Source: Annona cherimola (Eukaryota; Streptophyta; Magnoliopsida; Magnoliales; Annonaceae). Taken from it: a stretch of 64,000 nucleotides of DNA. The translations under genes were made by a program, and so were the position numbers. The notes below the pieces were generated by a model, which saw only the letters and a program-made list of their open reading frames with translations, did no database searches and was not told the origin of the DNA. Shown here in pieces: positions 33,491-42,387 of the stretch (position 1 is its first letter; each line of letters starts with the position of its first letter). The stretch is from assembly GCA_030490835.1 (NCBI GenBank), contig CM059973.1:49976008-50040007 (forward strand), read 5' to 3'.

Positions 33491-33910
33491 AGGCCTCCAC
33501 TCTTCCCAAAAAACACACCCCATACCCCACATACCCCTTGGGTGGGACCCATTTGATGGGACCCCGTAGCAAGTGGGTGGGACCCAGTTGGTGGGACCCG
33601 TAGCAAGGAGGTGGGGCCAAGCAATAAAGTTTTCCATTACGTGGAGATTCGCTGTTTACGGGTGATGTAAATTTTATTATGCTTTGTAGTGTCTCGTAGT
33701 TATTGCTTTTTAATTTGTAGTTTTAATTTTTAGATTAGATTTACTGCTTTATTTTATGCTTTGTAATTTTTAGATTAAATTTAATGTAATTCTCTTTCCT
33801 GCTTTAATAGTTAAATTTCATAGTTTTTATTGCTTTCTTAGAATAGTTTTAATTAAGTTGTTAGTTAATTTCTTTTAGCTTCTTGTCTCCATTTCTTTTA
33901 TGTTTAAATC

Positions 33911-34126
33911 TTTTCTCCCTTCTTTCTCTCTCTTCTCTCTCTCTCTCTAATTTCTTCTTTTCTCTCTCTCTCTCTCTCCTCTTTTTCTATCTCTAATTTC
34001 TTCTATTTTCTTTCTCTCTTCTCTTTCTCTCTCTTCTTTTCCTCTCTTTTCTTTTTCTCTCTCTTCCCTCTTTCTCTCTCTCTCTCTCTCTTCTTTCTTC
34101 TCTCTTTCTCTTTCTCTCTCTTCTTT
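33911..34126 (+). repeat. TC-rich low-complexity tract
   Basis: Dense CT/TTC repeats. The same tract is at 39155-39370, and as GA-rich sequence at about 57240-57500 in the inverted solo LTR. It is a constant part of U5 in this family. Confidence 0.9.
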
Positions 34127-34311
34127 ATACCTTCTTTTCTTTTTCTTAAAACAATTCAAAACTACATCGCCTCTCTGTGGATTCGACCCGACTCACCATT
34201 ATTCTACACTATCACTCGTATAGTGGTAGCTTTAATGTGTTTCGGTTACTTTAAATTAAACTGGTGATCACAGTGCTCTTAACGACAAGCACTTGGTTTG
34301 CATCAAGTTTT

Positions 34312-34329
34312 TGGCGCCGTTGCCGGGGA
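34312..34329 (+). promoter_or_regulatory. Primer-binding site (tRNA-Asp), young element
   Basis: TGGCGCCGTTGCCGGGGA, the standard Athila primer site, six bases after the LTR end. Confidence 0.93.
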
Positions 34330-34520
34330 GGCGTATTGAGGTTTGAATTGTTTTATTAGTTGCTTTAAATTTCCTTTACTTGCTTTCAATAGTATAATCT
34401 TTACTGCTTTATTTATCTGCTTTCTTTACTTATTGCACTTGAACTTCAGATCACCAATTTCGATTCTTTCCTGCTTTAAAAAAATATATATAAAAAAAAA
34501 TATAAAACTAAAATTAAAGA
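34330..34520 (+). other. Leader of the young element
   Basis: AT-rich untranslated leader between primer site and ORF. An A-rich run (34480-34515) precedes the start codon. Confidence 0.6.
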
Positions 34521-36197
34521 ATGGACATGAACTTTATTAATCAGCGGTTAGGTAAGTTGGAAGAATTAAACCAAAAGCTTAATGATTTACTTGCCTATCA
34601 AAACTCAAACAGTTCATTCGTAAATACATCGATTCCTTTTCAAACGACATATTCTAATGAAACCCAATTTTTACCATATCAAGCGCAAGTGCAAAATTTT
34701 CATAAGTTCCATACACCTGATTATAATTCATTTTCACATACACATAACTCAGAATGGATGAGTTGTCCTAATACTTCTTGGACAAATCAACAAATGCAAT
34801 CTTACCCTCCATATCTACAAACCCAGTGGCCACATGAGCAAAGTCAATTTTTAAATTATCAATATCAATCTAATCATTATGAAAATACATATAGGCCACC
34901 TGTATATCCTGAAGAAAATTTTTTATCACCTCAATCTACTAGCCAATCTTCTCATCAACCTTATAATTATAATGAGAAAATAGACGAACTTGAAAAATTT
35001 CTTCTCGATAGCTTTCAAAACATGGAAAATAAACTTTCAGAATGCTGGCCACAAGAGGACTTTTCAAGTTTTCCATCAGATCAAGTAGATTATCAACAAC
35101 CTCCTCACTTAGATGACTTAGAGGAAGGATTAGATCAACAATTCCTTTCCGACCAACAATCATTTTCTAGGATGACAGATTATGAAGATCAAGTAATAGT
35201 AGCCATGGAGAGGAGAGGAGGAGAGGAATTTTATACTGACCAAATTGATAATTTTGTTGATCATTCAAATTTTCAAATTCAATCAGATCCAATACCATTG
35301 GAAAGTCCATATTTTGAAAATGACTTAGCATTCCCAAATGCTTTAGTAGCTGAATCCCTTAACAAACAAATGCTAAGTCAAAAGAAAGATAATTTAAAAA
35401 TAGATGATGAATATATTGAAACATTATGTGGGGAGGAACCTAATGAATCAACTATCATTCCAGTTAATCATTTTGATTATCAAACTCAATCAGATCAATT
35501 ACTATCAGAAAATCTATTGTCTGAAAATTTGGTAATAATTACAACATTATGTAGGGATGGTTTCGCAGATTATAGACTTAATGAGAATTCCTCTCTTCAT
35601 AATCAAGAAAATATTATAGAAAATAATGAAAAATTGATTAATGATAATTGTGAAGGAGATAAAAATCAAGAAAATATTGAGGAGATTGATAATGGTTATA
35701 TTAGGTTTCAAATGAATGATATAGATCATAACCAAATTAATGATGAGGTGAGAAATGGAGAGTCTATTGAGGATAAGTTGGGGGGAGGTGAAAATGAAAT
35801 TATTAATGAAAATTTTGAGAAGTGCATACCTGTTATTTCAAGTATTTTGAAAGATGAGCTCATTAGCATAGATGAATTAATGAAAAAGGAAGAGATGATT
35901 CAAATGTTTAAACAGGTTGAAGTTAAAATTTCTCTCTTTGATGTCATTCAGTATATTCCAAATTATAAACAATTTCTCAAAGAGCGTTGTATTCAAATGG
36001 AATCCTGTTTAACCCAAAATAAAATCGTGCTCCCATCAAGTAACAATTCAATAAATAATTCAGATCAAATTGAAGAATGCTACATATTAAACATCATTGA
36101 TGACTCATTAATCTTCACAACGCTTGAGCATGAACATATGAAAATGATAAATAATCTACATAGTGTTAAGAATTTTAATAGAGCAGGAATTGGATAA
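34521..36197 (+). CDS. 558-residue Gag-related protein, non-autonomous Athila-like element
   Basis: An intact ORF beginning MDMNFINQRLGKLEELNQKL (a second ATG lies two codons later). Residues about 5-25 look coiled-coil. Residues 30-150 are rich in Gln, Asn, Ser, Tyr and Pro. Residues 149-172 form a second amphipathic stretch (KIDELEKFLLDSFQNMENKL). The middle is acidic and Asn-rich. Residues 463-490 (FKQVEVKISLFDVIQYIPNY then KQFLKERC) match the segment just before the protease in Athila Gag; the large Athila element here has the counterpart LHINIPLVEALEHMPSYAKF at about 41477-41536. I see no zinc knuckle, protease, signal peptide or membrane segment. Most likely a shortened or replaced Gag-type protein kept for packaging or particle assembly in trans. 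The function is not established. Codon use is AT-rich like the rest of the element. Confidence 0.85.
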   Translation: MDMNFINQRLGKLEELNQKLNDLLAYQNSNSSFVNTSIPFQTTYSNETQFLPYQAQVQNFHKFHTPDYNSFSHTHNSEWMSCPNTSWTNQQMQSYPPYLQTQWPHEQSQFLNYQYQSNHYENTYRPPVYPEENFLSPQSTSQSSHQPYNYNEKIDELEKFLLDSFQNMENKLSECWPQEDFSSFPSDQVDYQQPPHLDDLEEGLDQQFLSDQQSFSRMTDYEDQVIVAMERRGGEEFYTDQIDNFVDHSNFQIQSDPIPLESPYFENDLAFPNALVAESLNKQMLSQKKDNLKIDDEYIETLCGEEPNESTIIPVNHFDYQTQSDQLLSENLLSENLVIITTLCRDGFADYRLNENSSLHNQENIIENNEKLINDNCEGDKNQENIEEIDNGYIRFQMNDIDHNQINDEVRNGESIEDKLGGGENEIINENFEKCIPVISSILKDELISIDELMKKEEMIQMFKQVEVKISLFDVIQYIPNYKQFLKERCIQMESCLTQNKIVLPSSNNSINNSDQIEECYILNIIDDSLIFTTLEHEHMKMINNLHSVKNFNRAGIG

Positions 36198-36212
36198 CAT
36201 TAAACATTATGT

Positions 36213-36256
36213 CTGGCTGAAGACATAAAACTTAGCGCTGGTAGGGAGGCAACCCA
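36213..36256 (+). promoter_or_regulatory. Conserved Athila post-coding motif
   Basis: GGCTGAAGACATAAAACTTA, then GCGCTGGTAGGGAGGCAACC. It matches 43475-43514 in the large Athila element. I recall this phrase as common downstream of gag-pol in Athila elements; its function is not known to me. Confidence 0.7.
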
Positions 36257-36389
36257 ACATGTGTATATATATATCTTTTCTGTTAGTTTTCTTTTCATTT
36301 TTTTAGATGAAAGCTGCAACAATTTCATCAGATCAGTACACCCCAGGTTGTCTCTTTCCCTGCTATTTTATTGTGCAAAGATAGCAATA

Positions 36390-36406
36390 TTTAAGTTGGG
36401 GGGGGG
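36390..36406 (+). promoter_or_regulatory. Internal polypurine tract
   Basis: TTTAAGTTGGGGGGGG, a near copy (with its AGCAAT lead-in) of the terminal tract at 37270-37284. Confidence 0.6.
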
Positions 36407-36749
36407 TCTGATTTGTTTAACTGGATAAAAAAAAAATTAATATATATATATATAGAAAATATCCAAAAAAAAATATAAAAAAATATAAAAAAATATAAAT
36501 AGAGATAAATCAAAGTACACTTGTTATGCTTGATATTAAGTGAAGAAGCAAACTGTATTTAGTTATATTTGTAAAAATATTTTCATGATGTGTTCAAAAT
36601 ATTATTAGCATTGATTGCACTTACACGTCAATGAACCTTGTGGGTACCATGATAATATAGTTTTTTTTTCTCTCTCATCCAAGCAAGTAATCTTTAATAT
36701 CATTATAATTGATAGCTGTTAGTTATAAAAAAAAAAAAAAAATTTATAT

Positions 36750-36910
36750 CCCCAGATACCCTGAAATATGGTGAGGGGAGAATATAAAAAAAAAAAAAAA
36801 TGTAAAACCCCAGATATCCTGAAATATGGTGAGGGGAAGAAAAAAAAATGCTGAAAATAAAATTTAAAAAAAAAAAAAATCCCTAGATATCCTGAAATAT
36901 GGTGAGGGGA
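36750..36910 (+). repeat. Triplicated 30-bp motif with A-rich spacers
   Basis: Three copies (36750-36779, 36808-36836, 36881-36910) of a CCCCAGATAYCCTGAAATAT-GGTGAGGGG phrase. Two diverged copies lie at the same place in the large Athila element (46151-46180, 46211-46242). Confidence 0.88.
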
Positions 36911-37269
36911 AGAAAAAAATATATTGAAAAAAAAAAATAAAAAAAATAAAAAAATTTTAACTGTCACTATCATAATTTTGATATAAATATTACTTAGATT
37001 GGATGAGTTGAAAATAACTTATTTATCAAATGTCCACTTGTTCATTAATACACATACACACGTGCTATAATCTTTTATGCATCATGAGATATTTTACTCA
37101 TATACACTAAGAAAATTTACTTCTAAAACTTATTATCATCATTAGCAGTGCACCTAGATTTTTATAAAATTAATAGTGCACCATAAACAAAAAAAAAAAA
37201 AAAAAAAAAAAAAAAAGAAAAAAAAATTATTATATTAAACTATTTCCATTGCTAAGGGACTAGCAATGT

Positions 37270-37284
37270 TTAAGTTGGGGGGTG
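37270..37284 (+). promoter_or_regulatory. Terminal polypurine tract, young element
   Basis: TTAAGTTGGGGGGTG directly before the 3' LTR. Confidence 0.85.
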
Positions 37285-39549
37285 TGATAAGTCTAAAAAT
37301 TTTCATTTAATTCCATGTTAAATTCGCACAATTAAATATTAAAACGTTAATTAAATACATGTTTTAAGTAGAATTTCATGAAAATCATATTTTTGACAGA
37401 ATCTTTAATTTTGCTATAAAACGGGTCATTTTGCAACATTCTTAAAAATATAAAATTATGACTCAATTTTAATGTGAAATGTGTATTAGCTTATTAATAT
37501 AATTTGGGCAAATTTATAAATCATTTAATTAGAAAAATCATAAATATAAGACTATAATTAGTATATTTGGACAAAATAAATTAAAGGATAAAACTAAGAT
37601 GGTATATGATATTGTTGAAATTATTCCTAAAAGAATTAATATTTAATTAAATATGTTGCATGAGGACAGGCGACGGTGCACCACCAGAGCACCTATTTCC
37701 ATGCTCCATCTTCCCCAAATTGTGGCGGCGCGTCCACACGAACTAGCAGCAGCGACACATCCTGCTCGCTACCCGGCCACCAAATCCAGCCTCCATCAGG
37801 CAGATTCAAGCAGAAAACCAATCTTCTGAACCCATCAACCAAGCAGCTAGCCAAATCAGAAATTTTAATCATCTCTGTTAATTACAGCTGGCCAAAGCCC
37901 CAATCGGCACTTGCACGCCACCTCCAAGCTGCCCATCCATTCCACCGGAATCCACCACCGAATCCATCTTCCCCAAATTGATTTTCCCGCAGTTGCTACC
38001 CACGAAAACCGAAATCAGCCGCCTGCATGATCGTCAAAACCGCACGTCTTCTCCACGCCATCGAATCTAGCAGCTCAATCCCATTGTTCACACCGAAAAT
38101 CCGAGCATCTCCTCTGCAACCCATTAAACCCCCATCGAAAACACTAGCTGGTCACGGCATCTGTGCAGCACCTGCTCGATTTGGGCAACAACAAAACTAC
38201 AACAGCCAATCCCAGCATTCAGCATTTTTTCGGCAGCCTGCAACCGGCGATAAAGTAGCAATTTCAGCGCACGCACAATCCTCAACAACACCGGCCAATG
38301 AAACCAGCAGCAATCCGGCAGCCATAGCGGCCACGATTCAGCCCCATTTTCCACCAAATTGCAGCAGATTTCAGCATCGCTGCTCTATAATCTAACATTT
38401 GGGGATGACCAGAAGAGGGCCATTTCTGGCTGCATGTCGGCCCTTGTGAAAATGATGGAATTTGCTAAGCCGGTTGAGATGCAGGATGTTGCTGGGCGGG
38501 CACTGGTTTCGCTGCTTGCTGCTCGATCCAATAGGAAGGATTTCGTAAGGGAGGAGAAGAATTTGACGAGGCTGGTGCAAATGTTGGATCCCAAAAATGA
38601 AGGAATATGCAAGAAGTGACCAATTTTGGTGCTTTTGGCTATCACGGCAGAAGGCAGCCAAGGCAAACGACGGGACGAGAATCCCACATCGAAAGCACAA
38701 TGGAGTGGAGGGCCCCTCACACGTCTATAAAATAAGGCCTCCACTCTTCCCAAAAAACACACCCCATACCCCACATACCCCTTGGGTGGGACCCATTTGA
38801 TGGGACCCCGTAGCAAGTGGGTGGGACCCAGTTGGTGGGACCCGTAGCAAGGAGGTGGGGCCAAGCAATAAAGTTTTCCATTACGTGGAGATTCGCTGTT
38901 TACGGGTGATGTAAATTTTATTATGCTTTGTAGTGTCTCGTAGTTATTGCTTTTTAATTTGTAGTTTTAATTTTTAGATTAGATTTACTGCTTTATTTTA
39001 TGCTTTGTAATTTTTAGATTAAATTTAATGTAATTCTCTTTCCTGCTTTAATAGTTAAATTTCATAGTTTTTATTGCTTTCTTAGAATAGTTTTAATTAA
39101 GTTGTTAGTTAATTTCTTTTAGCTTCTTGTCTCCATTTCTTTTATGTTTAAATCTTTTCTCCCTTCTTTCTCTCTCTTCTCTCTCTCTCTCTAATTTCTT
39201 CTTTTCTCTCTCTCTCTCTCTCCTCTTTTTCTATCTCTAATTTCTTCTATTTTCTTTCTCTCTTCTCTTTCTCTCTCTTCTTTTCCTCTCTTTTCTTTTT
39301 CTCTCTCTTCCCTCTTTCTCTCTCTCTCTCTCTCTTCTTTCTTCTCTCTTTCTCTTTCTCTCTCTTCTTTATACCTTCTTTTCTTTTTCTTAAAACAATT
39401 CAAAACTACATCGCCTCTCTGTGGATTCGACCCGACTCACCATTATTCTACACTATCACTCGTATAGTGGTAGCTTTAATGTGTTTCGGTTACTTTAAAT
39501 TAAACTGGTGATCACAGTGCTCTTAACGACAAGCACTTGGTTTGCATCA
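37285..39549 (+). repeat. 3' LTR of the young Athila-like element
   Basis: 2265 bp, apparently identical to 32042-34305 except for one extra C near 37774 (CTACCCGG versus CTACCGG). TATA box at 38726-38734 and TC tract at 39155-39370. Confidence 0.95.
38359..38669 (+). pseudogene. Captured armadillo-repeat exon fragment (3' LTR copy)
   Basis: Identical to 33115-33425, including the in-frame TGA. In a transcript starting in the 5' LTR this copy would lie in the 3' untranslated region in sense orientation. Confidence 0.8.
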
Positions 39550-40401
39550 GGAAGCAGGGAGAACGTCCAAGGGCAACAAATCCAAGCTCCACTTGAGCCA
39601 TTCCAAGCCCCCAAACCATCTCACACGTCCAAGGAAAGAAGGGAGTAAGTTAGAGAGAGAAAGTGTGAGAAAAAGAGGCTTATCTCCACTTCGGGTAAGT
39701 GATTTCTACCCAAATTTCTTTTGGATGTTAAGTACGGTAAAAACATGCTTAGATAATTTCTAAGAATGAAAAAATAAGTATAGATATAATTCTTAAATGG
39801 AATTATGCCAAAACAACAAAAATTTGGAGCGAAGATAGGGTATTCGGGAAGATAGCATATGATATGTGAAAATAATGCTCCAAAATTGATAAATGATGAT
39901 TTGAGATGTATGATTATGATAAATATGATGTTGAAATGATGATATATTAATTTCAAGATTTTTGGAATTAAGGATTATGCTTAAGTGAATTTATGTTGAT
40001 TTTTAGTATATGGAGAAAATGATTTTTTTCGCCAAGTAAATGATGATAAATTTAAAATATATGAAATTTCCTATGATATATTAGGCATAAGCTATGTCAT
40101 GGTATTTTTTTTTTTGGAAAAAATATCAATTTTTGGAACCCATGAACAGTAACCACATCTCTGTGAATAGTAACCTCGGATGAACAGTAATCTACTACAG
40201 TAAATTGTTACAGTGATTTGCTACACTAAACAGCTTGATTTTAGAGAAAATTTGAGATTAATATTTAAATATAAGGATGGAAATTTTGAGGAACCTATGG
40301 ATAAAAGTATCCATATAAAGAAATAATGCCCAAATATTATAGAGCATGTCTGGGAAGCATCTTGAATAGAAGAAATAAAATTATCTTTTTTCCTTGAATA
40401 G

Positions 40402-40440
40402 GAAAAGGAAAAGAGAAGGTCGAAGACACCCACTGAGAAG
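40402..40440 (+). other. Putative 39-nt LTR mini-exon (chromodomain element)
   Basis: Bounded by CCTTGAATAG| and |GTAAGCAAG. The inverted solo LTR has a block of exactly the same length and similar sequence (52798-52760). The implied first intron is 39695-40401. Confidence 0.5.
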
Positions 40441-40649
40441 GTAAGCAAGTTATATGTTTTGCAAATTATTTCTAAAATGTTTGAAATTGTCTGTGAATTG
40501 CTTTATGAAATTTATTTAAGGTTGGTCATACATAACTGCTTTACATGAACTGAAGTTTGTTTTGTTGAATTATTTATTAAATACTTTTTATGAAATTGTT
40601 TATGATTTGCAAATATCATGCTGGCATGTGTATGTAAATGAGCATGTGC

Positions 40650-40800
40650 ACGAGGAATAGGCCTTAGTTGAGGTAGTAAGCGGACCAGATGTCCCCCTCA
40701 CTATCGCCAAGTCGCTTATATAGGCCCAGGCCGGCGGCGACCTCCCTGAGATGGGAGCATGTATGGGATGAGCGCCTAGCTAGCGTCGCATCCAAAGGAA
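40650..40800 (+). repeat. GC-rich conserved LTR block (chromodomain element)
   Basis: Contains GGACCAGATGTCCCCCTCAC, ATCGCCAAGTCGC, GGCCGGCGGCGACCTCCCTG and GATGGGAGCA. Shared with 15690-15890, 54815-54935 and 52440-52560 (minus). Confidence 0.65.
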
Positions 40801-41260
40801 TGTCATGAATGCTATGTATGCATTGCATTTGCATTTTATGAAATGCATAAAAAAATGATTGAAAAATTATGTATGGCTTGCTTACTGAGTATTATTACTC
40901 ACCCATGCTTTTTTAGCAACAGACAGAAAATGATGATGAAGGCAGCATGTCAAGTGTTATGTAGTTTTGTTATAAATGTTGTATATGTGCATATTTATAT
41001 AAAGACAATGATGTTAATTTGGAGATGGAAATGAATATTTTATTCCAATGAAACTGTTTATGGAACAGTTTTGGGTTATAACTGTGATATGAGAAAATAT
41101 TTCATGTTGGATGAATAATGAAAATTTTTCATGTATTGATGATATATATAAAAAAAAATTCTGTTGTGTGATCAGGGCAACAATCTTGAGTCACGTTTAC
41201 CAATCAAAACGATTCCGGAGTAAGGCTTCTAGGCACCTCGGTTCGGGGCGCCACATAGTG

Positions 41261-41565
41261 GTAGGCAATTACCAAAAGTAACTCAATTAGAAGCAGAAAC
41301 TAAAGCTGCTAGTCCTTCTATTCATCAGTCACAGGAGGCAGAGGAACCATAAACAAATCAAAAGTAGCCTGAGGATGTAATAGCCACTAATCAAAGGCCT
41401 CCTCCATTTCCTCAAAGACTTGCAAAGAACAAAAAGGAGGGCCAGTTTAAAAATTTTTTGGAGGTATTAAAACAACTGCATATAAATATACCTCTTGTCG
41501 AAGCCTTGGAGCACATGCCCAGTTATGCCAAATTCATGAAGGATATACCGTCAAAGAAAAGGTGA
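41261..41565 (+). pseudogene. Athila gag, last part
   Basis: Resumes after the insertion with GRQLPKVTQLEAETKAA. It reads FPQRLAKNKKEGQFKNFLEV and IPLVEALEHMPSYAKFMKDI, the conserved end of Athila Gag before the protease. Stops at 41350-41375 and at 41563 (TGA where Arg CGA is expected) interrupt it. Confidence 0.85.
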
Positions 41566-42231
41566 TTGACAGAATTTGAAATTGTGGCTTTAATAGAGGA
41601 GACTAGTGCCATGGTGCAAAGAAAGCTGCCGCCCAAGCTCAAGGATCCAGGGAGCTTTACTATCTTGTGTACAATCGGAAATCAGTATTTCGGGAGATCT
41701 CTCTGTGATTTAGGAGCCAGCATAAATCTAATGTCGAAATCAATATTCAGAAAGATGGGTATTGGGGAAGCTCGACCTACTACAGTAATGTTGCAACTGG
41801 CTGATCGATCTATGACATATTTGGAGGGTATTATTGAAGATGTTCTAGTCGAAGTAGATAAATTCATCTTCCCAACAGATTTCATCATTCTGGATTATGA
41901 AGAAGATCGGGACGTGCCAATTATCCTAGGTCGACCTTTTCTTGCAACGGGCAAGGTTATAATTGATGTACAAGCCGGAGAGCTAACCATACGGGTGCAG
42001 AATGACCAAGTCACATTTAGCGTGTTCAAGGCAATGCAACTCCCGAATGATCCAGAGGAGTGTTTTATGATCGATATGGTAGATTCAGCCGTTCAAGCTG
42101 AGTTCCAGGTCACCTCTCAAGAGGATATTCTGGAAGCATCGTTAGTTGGAGAAATCAACGAAGCTGACGAAGAATCAACAGAGATGATATGTTACCTGCA
42201 GCAATCTCCAACTTTTACACGCTATCTATAA
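41566..42231 (+). pseudogene. Athila aspartic protease region
   Basis: A 221-codon open segment in frame with gag. The active site reads LCDLGASINLMSKS with Asp at residue 48 counted from 41566 (DLGA, usual in Athila, instead of DTG/DSG). The second conserved stretch IILGRPFLATGK is at residues 119-130. It continues as the linker to RT, ending at a stop after TFTRYL. The protease would cut the Gag-Pol polyprotein. The segment itself is unbroken, but its element is dead. Confidence 0.85.
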
Positions 42232-42387
42232 AAATTCGAGTCACTGGAGCTCAAACTGGAATCATTTAAACACTCGAAGCCATCAATTGAAGAGTCGCCT
42301 ACTTTGGAGCTGAAACCTCTGCCGACCCAATGAATACAGGAGATGCATTCTCGAATTTGAAAGGGAACTAATACTGCAAAGCTTCCA
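42232..42387 (+). pseudogene. Athila pol linker with RT/RNase H deletion
   Basis: Reads KPSIEESPTLELKPLPTQ, which normally leads into RT. Within about 100 bases the sequence jumps to the integrase zinc-finger region. About 2 kb of RT and RNase H is missing. The exact joint is not resolved by eye. Confidence 0.7.

Larger units (their letters stand above)
32042..34305 (+). repeat. 5' LTR of the young Athila-like element
   Basis: 2264 bp from TGATAAGTC to TTTGCATCA. In order: AT-rich start, GC-rich proline/serine-like section (32420-33110), armadillo exon fragment (33115-33425), TATA box (33482-33490), GC-rich leader, AT-rich section, TC-rich tract (33911-34126), conserved end. The end (34140-34305) matches the inverted solo LTR at 57100-57270. 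Confidence 0.95.
36198..37284 (+). other. 3' non-coding region of the young element
   Basis: Holds the post-coding motif (36213-36256), an internal polypurine tract (36390-36406), A-rich stretches, three copies of a 30-bp motif (36750-36910), a poly-A run (37189-37228) and the terminal polypurine tract (37270-37284). No ORF of note. Confidence 0.8.
32042..39549 (+). mobile_element. Young non-autonomous Athila-like element with captured exon
   Basis: Two LTRs (32042-34305 and 37285-39549) that differ, as far as I can see, by one inserted C (37774 region), and a perfect 5-bp TSD GGAAG (32037-32041, 39550-39554). It has a tRNA-Asp primer site, a 558-codon ORF, the Athila post-coding motif, two polypurine tracts, and no protease, RT or integrase. 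It must have been moved by enzymes of an autonomous relative. Near-identity of the LTRs and the intact ORF mark it as the most recent LTR-element insertion here. Confidence 0.93.
25907..41255 (+). mobile_element. Chromodomain Ty3/gypsy (Tekay/Del-type) element
   Basis: Flanked by the TSD TAGTG (25902-25906, 41256-41260). Removal restores the Athila Gag motif LRSGRQL in frame across the junction. 5' LTR 25907-26112 (internally deleted), tRNA-iMet primer site, single gag-pol frame 26433-31148, polypurine tract, 3' LTR 31185-41255 (itself split by 32042-39549). The C-terminal HISMLRKYVSDPTH stretch and the chromodomain-like YVKVQWNRYSESEAT end place it among chromoviruses of the Tekay/Del type. 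Promoter sequence is missing from the 5' LTR and pol has many stops, so it cannot move by itself. Confidence 0.93.
39550..41255 (+). repeat. 3' LTR of chromodomain element, right part
   Basis: Continues the LTR interrupted at 32041. It holds the putative first-exon end (CTTCGG|GTAAGT, GT at 39695), an acceptor (AG at 40400-40401), a 39-nt mini-exon, a donor (GT at 40441), the GC-rich block (40650-40800), a hairpin and acceptor (40886-40926), the terminal hairpin (41170-41189) and the end GGGGCGCCACA. Confidence 0.9.

Noticed and set aside
33947..34159. 70-codon frame rich in Arg/Glu on the minus strand (and its twin at 39191-39403)
   Set aside because: It is the translation of the TC-rich tract in the LTR; low-complexity DNA, not a gene.
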